From the NCBI RefSeq assembly GCF_030269925.1, contig NC_085135.1, positions 8,680,753-8,744,752 on the forward strand: a stretch of 64,000 nucleotides of DNA. Direction: 5' to 3'. The stretch's first letter is position 1. The number at the start of each line of letters is the position of its first letter. The notes under the pieces were generated by a model that worked only from the letters and a program-made list of their open reading frames with translations, did not search any database and was not told the origin of the DNA. A program made the position numbers and the translations under genes. Below are positions 31,350 through 42,200 of this stretch, piece after piece. This stretch comes from Bombyx mori. Lineage: Eukaryota; Arthropoda; Insecta; Lepidoptera; Bombycidae.

Positions 31350-33365
31350 TCTTTTATTTTCAATCACTTAACGGCTTGTGGTGTTAAGAAGAGCATCTTA
31401 TCTATTACTTCTAATGCAGTCGGTGCTGACAATTTCAGCCGAAATATGATCCTACCAATCCTTGATGAAATCCTTCCTGTAATTACGCATATCATGAATT
31501 ACTCTTTGAGTAATGGTACCTTTCCCTTTGCCTGGAAGGACGCGCAAATTACACCTCTGCCTAAAAAGCCTAATCCCAAATCATTTCAATCATCATCTCA
31601 CGGATCGTTTGGAACCTCTGGGTCTGCGGAGGGACTTCGGTTCCCTCTGTATTTTGTACCGTATGTTCCATGGGGAGTGCTCTGAGGAATTGTTCGAGAT
31701 GATACCGGCATCTCGTATTTACCATCGCACCTCCCGCCACCGGAGTAGAGTTCATCCATACTACCTGGAGCCACTGCGGTCATCCACAGTGCGTTTCCAG
31801 AGGTCTTTTTTGCCACGTACCAACCGGCTATGGAATGAGCTCCCCTCCACGGTGTTTCCCGAGCGCTATGACATGTCCTTCTTCAAACGAGGCTTGTGGA
31901 GAGTATCAAGCGGTAGGCAGCGGCTTGGCTCTGCCCCTGGCATTGCTGAAGTCCATGGGCGACGGTAACCACTCACCATCAGGTGGGCCGTATGCTCGTC
32001 TGCCTACAAGGGCAATAAAAAAAAAAAAAAAAACCGAGTATCGTCCTATATCCATCTTATCTTTCCTATCCAAGGTTTTAGAACGGCTTATTCATGCACA
32101 GCTGAGTGAATTCCTTTATGAAAATAATCTCTTAAATCCCTTCCAATCTGGTTTCCGTCCTGGTCACAGTACTACGACTGCATTGGTAAATATCACGGAT
32201 GATATTAGGCTCGGCATGGAGAGGGGAATGTTGACGGTGCTTGCATTGCTTGACTTTAGTAATGCTTTCAACACCGTTGATATTGACATTCTCCTTGCTA
32301 CACTTGGCTCTCTTAACACATCTCCATCCGTAGTTGATTGGTTTCGTAGTTACCTGTCTGGTCGCCGGCAGCATGTTCGCATCGAAGATAATTTTTCTTC
32401 GTGGTGTGACACATGCGTGGGTGTTCCGCAGGGTGGCGTTTTATCTCCATTGCTCTTTGCGATATATATTAATTCTGTCTCCAACCATCTCATTTCCTCC
32501 TACCACTTGTATGCAGACGATCTCCAGCTTTATATGCAAGCCCCGGTGGCAGAATTGCTTGCACCAAAGTAAATAATGACTTACTTAGTATAACAAATTG
32601 GAGTAAATCTTATGGGCTGCAAGTAAATCCGACAAAAACTCAGGTCATTATTGTCGGTGCACCTAGAAGGCTTGCGAAAGTTGATTGGACGCGAATTCCC
32701 CCAATTTCAATTGATGGAGTTCAAATACCAGTAAGTGATAAGGTGAGAAACTTGGGTATCTTTGTAGATAGGCATATGTCATGGAATGCACAAATTAAAG
32801 AAACTTGTCGAAAGATTTATGCGGCTGCAGGATCCTTAAGACGTCTGCGAAATTTCCTCCCTACTGCCACCAAGACTGCGCTTGCACAATCTCTTCTTCT
32901 CCCCATCCTTGATTATGCTGATGTTAGCTATCTCGATCTCACCGAAGCACAATTAAATAAACTAGAGCGTCTTCAAAATTTCTGTTTAAGATTTATATTT
33001 GGCTTACGAAAATATGATCACGTCTCAGAATTTCGCGTTAAGCTCAAGTGGCTGCCAATTCGCCTTCGTCGGAATGCTCATATTCTTTCATTGCTCTATA
33101 CTGTTCTATTTAATCCTTCTTCTCCTTCTTATCTCAAAAGACGCTTTGAGTTTATCCGTGATACACATACCATATCCCTGAGATCAACGGACAACATGCA
33201 ATTAATGATGCCAGTGCATTCGACAAGGTTCTACGATCATTCCTTTACTGTTCAAGCTATTCGTTTGTGGAATGCTCTCCCGGTACGTATACGACATGCT
33301 GAAACATTAAATTCGTTCAAACGCCTCATTAAGGAACATTTTTTAAATATTAGTCAACCGATTTA
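31350..33365 (+). pseudogene. RT of the CT-tailed LINE, split and frameshifted
   Basis: RT blocks: VGADNFSRNMILPILDEILP, EYRPISILSFLSKVLERLI, ALLDFSNAFNTVDIDILL, VGVPQGGVLSPLLFAIYIN and YHLYADDLQLY. A frameshift near 32550 separates these from the C-terminal region (VRNLGIFVDRHMSW, LWNALPVRIRHAETLNSFK), which ends at TAA ~33363. The endonuclease is absent because of truncation. The C-terminus is typical of the CR1/Jockey group. Confidence 0.78.
31598..32033 (+). mobile_element. CR1-like LINE 3' fragment
   Basis: 436 bp matching the last ORF segment and 3' UTR of C1, ending in poly-A at 32033. It interrupts the RT of the surrounding LINE between FQSSS and TEYRPI. No duplication beyond possible overlap with the A tail. 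Confidence 0.88.
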
Positions 33366-35313
33366 ATATGTGATAAGGTAGATTTCTGAAATTGGTATCT
33401 ACTTAAATTGTATATGTTTCAAAGGTATTTTAAGTATCTTTTATATGTAAATTGCTTATTCTTATTTATGTGTAAAGAAGCAAAATTTAAATTAAATTTT
33501 TATTTATTTATTTTTATTTTTAATAATTATTATTATATTATAATACTTTGTATTAATTGTATGTATATTTACGGAGATATGTATGTGTATATGTATGTGT
33601 ACATATATGTATATATATTTCACTGGAATGGTACACCGCGCGTAGTTCGTTTCCAAATGATTCTTGTCCACCTGATGGTTGTCTGGAAGAGATCGCTCTT
33701 AGCGATAAGACCGCCAATTGTACTTTTTTGTTTTTAATGTATCGCACTGTTTATTTGTTTTTTGGTGTACAATAAAGAATACTCTCTCTCTCTCTCTCTC
33801 TCTATTTTCAATGCCGCTATGGCTAACTGTATCTTTCCCACGGTGTGGAAAGAAGCGGACATTATCGGCATACACAAACCCGGTAAACCAAAAAATAATC
33901 CGACGAGTTACCGCCCGATTAGCCTCCTCATGTCTCTAGACAAACTGTATGTGCGGCTGCTCTACAAACGCCTCAGAGACTTCGTCTCATCCAAGGGCAT
34001 TCTCATCGATTAACAATTCGGATTCCGTACAAATCACTCATGCGTACAGGTGCACCGCCTCACGGAGCACATTCTTGTGGGACTTAATCGACCAAAACCG
34101 TTATACACGGGAGCTCTCTTCTTCGACGTCGCAAAAGCGTTCGACAAAGTCTGGCACAACGGTTTGATTTTCAAACTATTCAACATGGGCGTGCCGGATA
34201 GTCTCGTGCTCATCATACGGGACTTCTTGTCGAACCGCTCTTTTCGATATCGAGTAGAGGGAACCCGCTCCTCCCCGCGACCACTCACGGCTGGAGTGCC
34301 GCAAAGCTCCGTTCTCTCACCGCTCCTATTTAGTTTATTTATTAATGATATTCCCCGGTCGCCGCCGACCCAGCTAGCCTTATTCGCTGACGACACAACC
34401 GTTTACTACTCAAGTAGAAACAAGTCCCTAATCGCGAGTAAACTCCAGATCGCAGCGTTAGCCCTCGGACAGTGGTTCCGAAAATGGCGCATAGACATCA
34501 AACCGGCGAAAAGCACAGCAGTGTTATTTCAAAGGGGAAACTCACCGCTTATTTCCTCCCGCATTAGGAGGAGAAACATCACTCCCCCGATCACCCTCTT
34601 CGGCCAACCTATACCCTGGGTCAGGAAGGTTAAGTACCTGGGAGTCACCCTGGATGACATTCCGCCCACACATAAAAACAGTCCGCGACCGTGCCGCATT
34701 CATTCTCGGCAGACTCTATCCCATGATCTGTAAGCGGAGTAAAATGTCCCTTCAGAACAAGGTAACACTTTACAAAACTTGCATAAGGCCCATCATGACT
34801 TACGCGAGTGTGGTGTCCGCTCACGCGGCCCGCACACACATAGACACCCTCCAATCCCTACAATCCCGCTTTTGCAGGTTAGCCGTCGGGGCTCCATGGT
34901 TCGTGAGGAACGTTGACCTACACGACGACCTGGGCCTTGAATCAATCCAGAAATACATGAAGTCAGCGTCGGAACGGTACTTCGATAAGGCTATGCGTCA
35001 TGATAATCGCCTTATCGTTGCCGCCGCTGACTACTCACCGAATCCTGATCATGCAGGAGCCAGTCACCGTCGACGCCCTAGACACGTCCTTACGGATCCA
35101 TCAGATCCAATAACCTTTGCATTAGATGCCTTCAGCTCTAATACTAGGAGCAGGCTTAGGGACCCCTCCCGAGGGACCTGGGCGGGCCCCCCGGCGCGCA
35201 CTCTGCGTGGCCGGGGGCTCCGTCTGTGGGGGAGTTTTGCTGGACTTCCACCAGGCGCGTCCGTAGGTGGCGGATAACGGGATCCTCTGGGAACAGTCCC
35301 ACTCCCAGGGGTA

Positions 35314-35418
35314 TCGTCCGATCTTTTTCGTTGCAGGGATTCCTAGGTGTTAGGTAGGTAGGCTAGGTGTAGGGGTAGGATAGCCTAGTTAGGCTTTGCA
35401 ACGAAAGAGATCGGATGA
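35314..35418 (+). promoter_or_regulatory. R1 5' UTR inverted repeat, unit 1
   Basis: Arms 35314-35335 and 35397-35418 are complementary over 22 bases with two mismatches or G-T pairs. The 61-base loop contains ttagg/ctagg/gtagg pentamers. Equivalent structure in unit 2 at 36189-36210/36272-36293. It could act in transcription, RNA folding or translation; unproven. Confidence 0.6.
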
Positions 35419-36188
35419 CGCGGACCAAAACCAGCAGGGGGAGTTGCGGGCTCTCCACGCCCTTTACTCGCTGAAGGGTGTTTCTCCTGGAGACGCTCAG
35501 GCTCCCTCTCTCTTCCCCTTTCATCCCTCTTTTTGTTTTTTCTTCGGGTCACGTCCGACCCGTTTCGGACGTAACCCATGGGAGATGGTGGGCCACTTCT
35601 GGCCTGCCCTTCGGTGGAGAAGTGAGCCGGCGTTGCTTACGCATCTTCCGGCCGCTGGTCGCCATGTCCCCGGCTTCGGCTACAGGGGCACGCCCTCCAG
35701 AGGGGGGTACCGGTATACCGGCGTGGCTTCGTCGTTGTAGCTCTTTTGAGCGTCGGGCGGTGGTCTGCCGTGTTGCACTCGGCGGGCCGCCGGAAAACCC
35801 GTAATCCTCACCGCGTGGGGGACGGGGGCCGCTGCCGCGAGGCACGGGGCCGCGAGGACGTACACCTCTTTAAAAAATGCCCCAATCCTAAGCTCTGGTG
35901 CCCGGCGATGGGATGAATGGCTGGAGGGAGTCCAGTCCCGAGGGTACCAACCAGACCCCAGGGGACCGACCCCTGGTTAATCAAAAAGGAAAAATGAAAA
36001 TGGCATCTGTTAAAATAGTATTACCCCAGGAGGGTACCTCCCCCCGAGGGACCTGGGCGGGCCCCCCGGCGCGCACTCTGCGTGGCCGGGGGCTCCGTCT
36101 GTGGGGGAGTTTTGCTGGACTTCCACCGGGCGCGTCCGTAGGTGGCGGATAACGGGATCCTCTGGGAACAGTCCCACTCCCAGGGGTA

Positions 36189-36293
36189 TCGTCCGATCTT
36201 TTTCGTTGCAAGGATTCTTAGGTGTTAGGGAGGTAGGTTAGGTGTAGGAGTAGGGTAGCCTAGTTAGGCCTTGCAACGAAAGAGATCGGATGA
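36189..36293 (+). promoter_or_regulatory. R1 5' UTR inverted repeat, unit 2
   Basis: Arms 36189-36210 and 36272-36293, extended inward by aagg/cctt pairing near ttgcaagg and ccttgcaa. The loop holds four TTAGG pentamers. Similar arms in R1d are split by an RNase-H LINE whose target duplication is ccttgcaac, inside this stem. Confidence 0.6.
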
Positions 36294-36878
36294 CGCGGAC
36301 CAAAACCAGCAGGGGGAGTTGCGGGCTCTCCACGCCCTTCACTCGCTGAAGGGTGTTCCTCCTGGAGACGCTCGGGCTCCCTCTCTCTTCCCCCTTCTTC
36401 CCCTTTTTATTTTTTCGGGTAACGTCCGACCCGTTTCGGACCTAACCCACGGGTGGTGGTGGGCCACTTTTGGCCTGCCCTTCGATGGAGAAGTGAGCCG
36501 GCGTTGCTTACGCATCTTCCGGCCGCTGGTCGCCATGTCCCCGGCTTCGGCTACAGGGGCACGCCCTCCAGAGGGGGGTACCGGTATACCGGCGTGGCTT
36601 CGTCGTTGTTGCTCTTTTGAGCGTCGGGCGGTGGTCTGCCGTGTTGCTCGTTGCACTCGGCGGGCCGCCGGCCAACCCGTAATCCCCACCGCGTGGGGGA
36701 CGGGGGCCGCTGCCGCGAGGCACGGGGCCGCGAGGACGTAAACCTCTTTAAAAAATGCCCCAATCCTAAGCTCTGGTGCCCGGCGATGGGATGAATGGCT
36801 GGAGGGAGTCCAGTCCCAAGAATACCAACCAGACCCCAGGGGACCGACCCCTGGTTAATCAAAAAGGAAAAATGAAAA

Positions 36879-39293
36879 ATGGCACCTGTGAAGAACTTAT
36901 TACCCCAGGAGGGTACCTCCCGCTCCGCGGGGGGAGAATCCCTCCGTGCGGTCGAGCGATCGGCCGCACGCTGCCCCACCGTTTCTGGGGGGGGCACACA
37001 CTGCCACGAGGAAGGGGGCGACAGCACAGGTCGCGTAAGGGACAGAGTCCCAACCGTGCTACTCGAGCGCTGCGAGAGTTTGATCTCGTTGCACTCGGCG
37101 CGGAGCTCCGCGAGGGGCGACGCGTCTAGTGGGCGGGAGACGCCAGCGCTGCTAGTGGACAGCACCCAACAGCGGACACGGCGGAAGCGGAAGTCGGCTC
37201 GACAGCCGGCATCCTCCGCTCAGTCCGACTCGTCGGAAGGAGAGCCTGCCAGCGCCAAGTACATGGCGTTGGCGGAAGGGCCGGCGGCTGCTTAGGCGCC
37301 GCCCGCCACTGACTTTGACAAGCCGTCGTCTTGCGGACTGGACGCTGCCTCTTCGGCGCAGTCCAGGGCCGCCTGCCGTGAGGCGAAAAATAAAAAGGAA
37401 AGGAAGCTAGAAGAGATTGAGCGCCTACAGAGAGCCCTGACGTTGGTGGGTCCCTCTGACCCCCTCCGATCTTGTCAGATAGTTGGCAAAATAGTTGCGA
37501 CTATTGCAGCCAAATCGACTGGAGGCCTCAAGGGCACCGAAGTGTCGGCCATGAAATCGGCGGCCGCCACACTGGAGGAGAGGCTGCAGGACGTTGTGGA
37601 CCGCACCACAACCGTGGAGACGGCGGGCTTGCGGCAGGAAGTGGCCCTGCTGCACACCCGCCTCGAGCAAGTATCGGCCGAGAATGGCCAACTTCAGGCG
37701 GCGAATGGGCAACTTAGAGTGGACATGGCCGAGTTGCGAACGATGGTTGCCGACCTCATTGAGCGGCAACGCAGCTCGGCCCCTGTCCTTCCTCCGCCCG
37801 AAGCAGAAGGCCTCACTGAGGTCGAGGAGCTGAGGCGGCAGCTCCTCATACAGGAAGCACGCAGCTCCAGGGTGGAGCGTGCGAGGCCGCCCCTCGCCCA
37901 TGAGGCGAAAGGCAGTGCGCCCGTGCCAGCACCCCGGAAAACAGTGGCCGTCAGAACGTATGGCGGCCCTACAAAAGGCGCGACACCTGCGGCACGCCCG
38001 GTCGCCTCGGCTGCTGTTCCGGCCAAACCTGGACCATCGCGGAACCAACAAAATACGGGGGCACCAAAACCCGCCCCCTCAGGAGCACCAGTCACCGGCC
38101 AGCGGAAGACTAAGACGACTGCTCCTGCCCCGTCCCAGCCTGCGAAGGCGGGGCCCGGCAGGAGCCGAAATAAGAAGAAGGGGGGCGTCAACGCCGCCAA
38201 ACCGGCCCCGACCCCCCAGCCCCGCCCACTGCCCCCTGCCCCGGCCAATATGGAAGAGGCCTGGACGACGGTAGTGCGGCGCGGGCCCAAAAAGGTGGCG
38301 GCGCCTCCTGCGCCGCGCCCCAGGCCCGCCCCTGCGGCCACCGCTCCCCGCCAAGAGGGTCAAGCGGAGCCGAGGGGCCGAACTGGAAGAAGGAGGCCGC
38401 GCGCCCCACGGTCGGCTGCAGTGGTAGTGGAGCTGCTGCCGGCCGGCAAAGAAAAGGGCATCACCTACCACGAGGTGATGACCCAGGCGCGCGGCGGCGT
38501 GAATGTGGACGCCCTCGGCGTGGAGAGGGGCATCAAGGTCCGGCAGACGGCCAACGGGGCCCGTCTCATAGAGTGCCCCGGCCCGAACACCAACGCCGCG
38601 GCCGAAAAATTGGCGGCCCGGTTGAGGGAGATTCTGCCGGACCCCGAGGTGGTGCGCATCGCGCGGCCCGTGAAGATGGGAGAAGTCAAAATCACGGGCC
38701 TCGACGAGTGCGCAACTAAGGAGGAGGTCGCCGCGGCCATCACGTCGCAGGGCAACTGCGCCCTCGCCGACGTCAAAGTCGGAGAGCTCCGGGTGACATA
38801 TTCCGGAACCCGGACGGCGTGGGCGCGTTGCCCGATTGCAACGGCGACCCTCCTGGCCACCCCTCCACAGGGGCGGCCTTCCGACAGCCCAGGAAGGCTG
38901 CGCGTGGGCTGGGTAGTGGCCCACGTGCAGCTGCAGGATGCCAGGCCGTGGCGCTGTCTTCGGTGCTTCGGCACCGGCCACGGTCTCGCCAAGTGCCCCT
39001 CGACCGTGGACCGCAGCGGCTTGTGTTTCCGCTGCGGCCAACCGGGGCACAAGGCAGCCTCCTGCACCACAGCCGCGCCGCACTGCGTCTTGTGCGACGC
39101 GGCCAAAAGGAAGGCCGACCACCGGGCCGGGGGCCCGGCGTGTAAATCCGCCCCCTCCTCTACAAAAACGAGAAGGGGCGGAAAGAAAAAGAAGCCGGCT
39201 GCAAAAAGGGCAGCCGGTGAGTCAGCTCCCGCCGCGGCACGAGAAGAGCCGCAGGGCGGGACAGACGAGGGAGCGATGGACGTAGCCCCGTAA
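36879..39293 (+). pseudogene. R1a ORF1, gag-like protein with three CCHC knuckles, one nonsense codon
   Basis: ATG at 36879 (MAPVKNLLPQEGTS), the start implied by the conserved beginning shared with R1d. 804 codons in one frame with a single TAG at 37293-37295 (codon 139, after AEGPAAA). A coiled-coil-like stretch (KNKKERKLEEIERLQRA; LEERLQDVVDRTT) and a long Pro/Ala/Lys-rich region precede a conserved domain. Three knuckles lie at residues ~693-755 (CLRCFGTGHGLAKC, CFRCGQPGHKAASC, CVLCDAAKRKADH...C). R1-clade ORF1 binds element RNA. The stop overlaps the ORF2 start. Confidence 0.85.
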
Positions 39294-39295
39294 TG
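39291..39295 (+). promoter_or_regulatory. UAAUG stop-start junction of R1a ORFs
   Basis: TAA (39291-39293) ends ORF1 and ATG (39293-39295) starts ORF2, sharing one A. I recall this UAAUG arrangement being shown to couple translation of the two ORFs in the silkworm R1-clade element SART1. Here it suggests the same mechanism. Confidence 0.75.
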
Positions 39296-42200
39296 GGTTG
39301 CGTCCATCGCTTCCTCCAAAGTAATTTGAACCACTCCGCCAGGGCACAGGATCTCCTCATCCACACCATGGCGGAGTGGTCAATCGACGTCGCTGTCGCT
39401 GCGGAGCCGTACTTCGTCCCCACCGACCAGGACTGCTGGATGGGGGACGTGGACGGCTCCGTGGCCATTGTGTTGAGACAGTCCGCGGCGTTACCCCCCT
39501 TGGAAATGGTGGCCAGGGGACCCGGGTACGTCGCGGCTAGGATCGACGGGAGCGTCGTGATCGGGGCGTACTTTTCTCCGAACAGAAGCCTCGCCGAGTT
39601 CGAGCGGTTTCTAGGCGGGCTCGAGGTGATCTTGCACCGCTTCGGGTCCCGCCCTGTCATCGTCGCGGGGGACCTCAATGCCAAGTGTACGGCTTGGGGC
39701 TCCCCCCGCACGGATTCGCGAGGCGAGGCTCTTTCGGAGTGGGCGATCGCGACCGGCCTCTGTCTCCTAAACAGAGGCACGGTCGCGACTTGCGTGCGGT
39801 GGAACGGGGAATCTCACGTGGACGTGACGTTCGCGTCCCCGTCCGCCGTGCGCCGCACCCGCGGCTGGCGCGTACTCGAGGGGGCGGAGACGCTCTCGGA
39901 CCACCGATACGTCCGATTTGAGCTCTTCGCCTCCTCCTTGTCGTCGTCGTCAGCCGCGGGCGCCCGCGGTGAGGAGGAGCTCCCGCAAGGTGCGCCCCGT
40001 TCGTTCCCCAGGTGGGCCTTGAAACGAATGAACAAGAAGTTGCTGATGGAGGCGGCCGCTGTTGCTGCGTGGGCGCCAAAACCCGCGCGGCTCGCGGACG
40101 TGGATGCGGAGGTCGACTGGTTCCGGGGCACCATGGCAAACATTTGTGATGCCGCCATGCCCCGGGTCGGCCCCCGAGCACCACGTGGGGGTGCGTTCTG
40201 GTGGTCGCCCGAGATCGCAAGACTCCGAGAGGAGTGCGTGAGGGCGCGCCGCCGGAGCGCACGTCACCGCCGCCGCCGTCGTCGCGACGCTGCGTTCGCG
40301 GAGACGGCGGCCCAGCTGCACGCTGACTGTCGTCAAAAGCAGACGGCGCTGCAGCTGGCCATCGGCGAGGCCAAGAAGCAGAGCATGAAGACTCTCCTGG
40401 AGTCGCTCGACGAAGATCCCTGGGGGCGCCCATACAAGATGGTTCGCAGGAAACTGCAGCCGTGGGCGCTCCCGGTGACCGAGCGGCTCCAGCCTCGGCA
40501 GCTGCGGGAAATTGTTGCGGCACTCTTCCCGCCGGCAGCGGGGGGGGACTTTGAGCCCCCCCAGATGGACGCCACGTGGGGCACGCCTCCGCGTCGCCCC
40601 AGCGTTCCCGCTGCCGAGGAGCCCCCTCCCCCTATCACGGGGGCGGAGATCCATGCGGCCGTGTCCAAAATGAGAGCGAAGGACACGGCCCCCGGCCCTG
40701 ACGGCGTTCACGGCCGGGTCTGGAGCTTGGCCTTCGAGGCCCTAGGGGACCGGCTCGGGGGGCTTTTCGAAGCGTGCCTCGAGTCGGGACGGTTCCCGTC
40801 GAAATGGAAGACGGGCAGACTGGTCCTTCTGCGGAAGGACGGGCGCCCCGCGGACTCACCCGCGGGCTATCGCCCCATCGTGTTGCTGGACGAAGCGGGC
40901 AAGATGCTCGAGAGAATCGTCGCGGCCCGCATCGTTCAGCACCTGACCGAGACGGGTCCCGATCTTTCGGCGGAGCAATACGGCTTCAGGGAGGGCCGCT
41001 CGACGATCGACGCGATTCTGCGCGTGAGGGCCCTCTCCGACGAAGCCGTATCCCGGGGTGGGGTGGCCTTGGCGGTGTCCCTGGATATCGCCAACGCTTT
41101 TAACACCTTGCCCTGGTCAGTGATCGCGGGGGCGCTCGAATATCATGGCGTCCCCGCGTACCTCCGCCGACTGATCGGGTCCTATCTCGAGGACAGATCG
41201 GTCGTGTGCACCGGACACGGTGGTGCGGTGCTCCGCTTTCCGGTCGAGCGCGGTGTTCCACAGGGGTCGGTCCTTGGCCCTCTCCTGTGGAATATCGGTT
41301 ACGACTGGGCTCTGAGGAGCGCCCTGCACGGCCCTCTCCCGGGCCTAAGCGTTGTGTGTTACGCGGATGACACGTTGGTCGTGGCCCGGGGGAGGAACTA
41401 CCAAGAGTCTGCTCGTCTTGCCTGCGCAGGGGTGGCATTCGTCGTCGGTAAGATCCGAAGGCTGGGCCTCGACGTGGCCCTCGAGAAATCCCAGGCCCTG
41501 CTGTTTCACAGGGCTGGGAGAGAGCCGCCACCCGGGGCCCACCTGGTGATTGGAGGCGTCCGCGTCGAGGTCGGGGTGACTGGGTTACGGTACCTCGGTC
41601 TCGAATTGGATGGTCGTTGGAACTTCCGCGCTCATTTCGAGAAGTTGGGCCCCCGACTGATGGCGACGGCTGGATCGCTGAGTCGGCTCTTGCCAAACGT
41701 CGGAGGGCCTGACACGGTGGTGCGCCGCCTCTACGTGGGGGTGGTGCGGTCTATTGCATTATACGGAGCCCCCGTGTGGTGCCGCGCCTTGACTCGCAGA
41801 AACGTCGTGGCGCTGCGACGCCCGCAGCGTGCAATCGCAGTCAGGGCGATTCGTGGATACCGCACCGTCTCCTTCGAGGCGGCGTGCGTTCTCGCCGGGA
41901 CGCCTCCCTGGGACCTGGAGGCGGAGGCGCTCGCTGCCGATTATGCGTGGCGTTGTGACCTTCGCGACAGGGGGGAACCACGTCCCGGAGAAGGAGCAAT
42001 TAGAGCGCGGAGGCTCCAATCTCGGCGGTCTGTGTTGGAGGCGTGGTCTCGCCGCTTGGCGGACCCGTCGGCCGGTCTCCGGACTGTCGAGGCGGTGCGC
42101 CCGGTCCTCGCGAAATGGGCGAACCGTGACCAAGGGCGTCTCACCTTCCGGTTGACGCAAATGCTTACCGGCCATGGGTGTTTCGGCCGGTACCTGCATC

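Larger units (their letters stand above)
31347..33799 (+). mobile_element. 5'-truncated CR1/Jockey-superfamily LINE with CT tail
   Basis: Flanked by tctatt on both sides, restoring the J2 frame. It begins inside an RT ORF and ends after an AT-rich 3' UTR (33367-33780) in aataaagaatact and a (CT)n run. A CR1 fragment sits inside (31598-32033). The 3' UTR has no other recognisable feature. Confidence 0.75.
27981..35167 (+). mobile_element. Jockey-clade LINE J2, split and missing its 3' end
   Basis: 5' UTR 27981-28314, ORF1 28315-29881, ORF2 29885-35167 with a LINE insertion at 31347-33799. The 3' end of ORF2 and the 3' UTR are absent; R1a starts at 35168. Many frameshifts make it older than J1. 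It entered the Pao pol gene on its left. Confidence 0.8.
29885..35167 (+). pseudogene. J2 ORF2, endonuclease and RT, multiply broken
   Basis: ATG at 29885 (MAYISRI). Endonuclease motifs (VQETLL, AGDLNCKHVRWN, SDHRPV). Frameshifts near 30516 and 30910. Insertion of another LINE after VMLASI (31346), resuming with FNAAMANCIF at 33800. TAA at 34011-34013 before QFGFR. The RT shows FFDVAKAFDKVWHNG and FADDTTVYYS. Another frameshift near 34655. The C-terminal part is open to 35167, where R1a begins. No activity is possible. Confidence 0.85.
35168..36920 (+). repeat. R1a tandem 5' UTR units, 2 x 875 bp
   Basis: Unit 1 (from 35168) and unit 2 (from ~36043) are highly similar. Each contains a strong GC hairpin near its start (ggccccccggc/gccgggggct), a long inverted repeat with a TTAGG-like loop and a Ser/Arg-rich leader, and ends ttaccccaggagggtacctc. 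Unit 1 ends inside what would be codons 1-14 of ORF1, then restarts with the 5' end of unit 2. R1d has one unit. Confidence 0.85.

Noticed and set aside
33777..33799. CT microsatellite as an independent feature
   Set aside because: It is the 3' tail of the LINE at 31347-33799, directly followed by the target duplication.
35168..35280. HDV-like self-cleaving ribozyme at the R1a 5' end
   Set aside because: There is a strong GC stem and such ribozymes are known in other LINEs, but I could not fit the double pseudoknot by eye. A structural search with an HDV-like descriptor would decide.
35336..35396. Telomeric repeat array
   Set aside because: Only scattered TTAGG-like pentamers inside an R1 5' UTR loop, not a tandem telomeric array.
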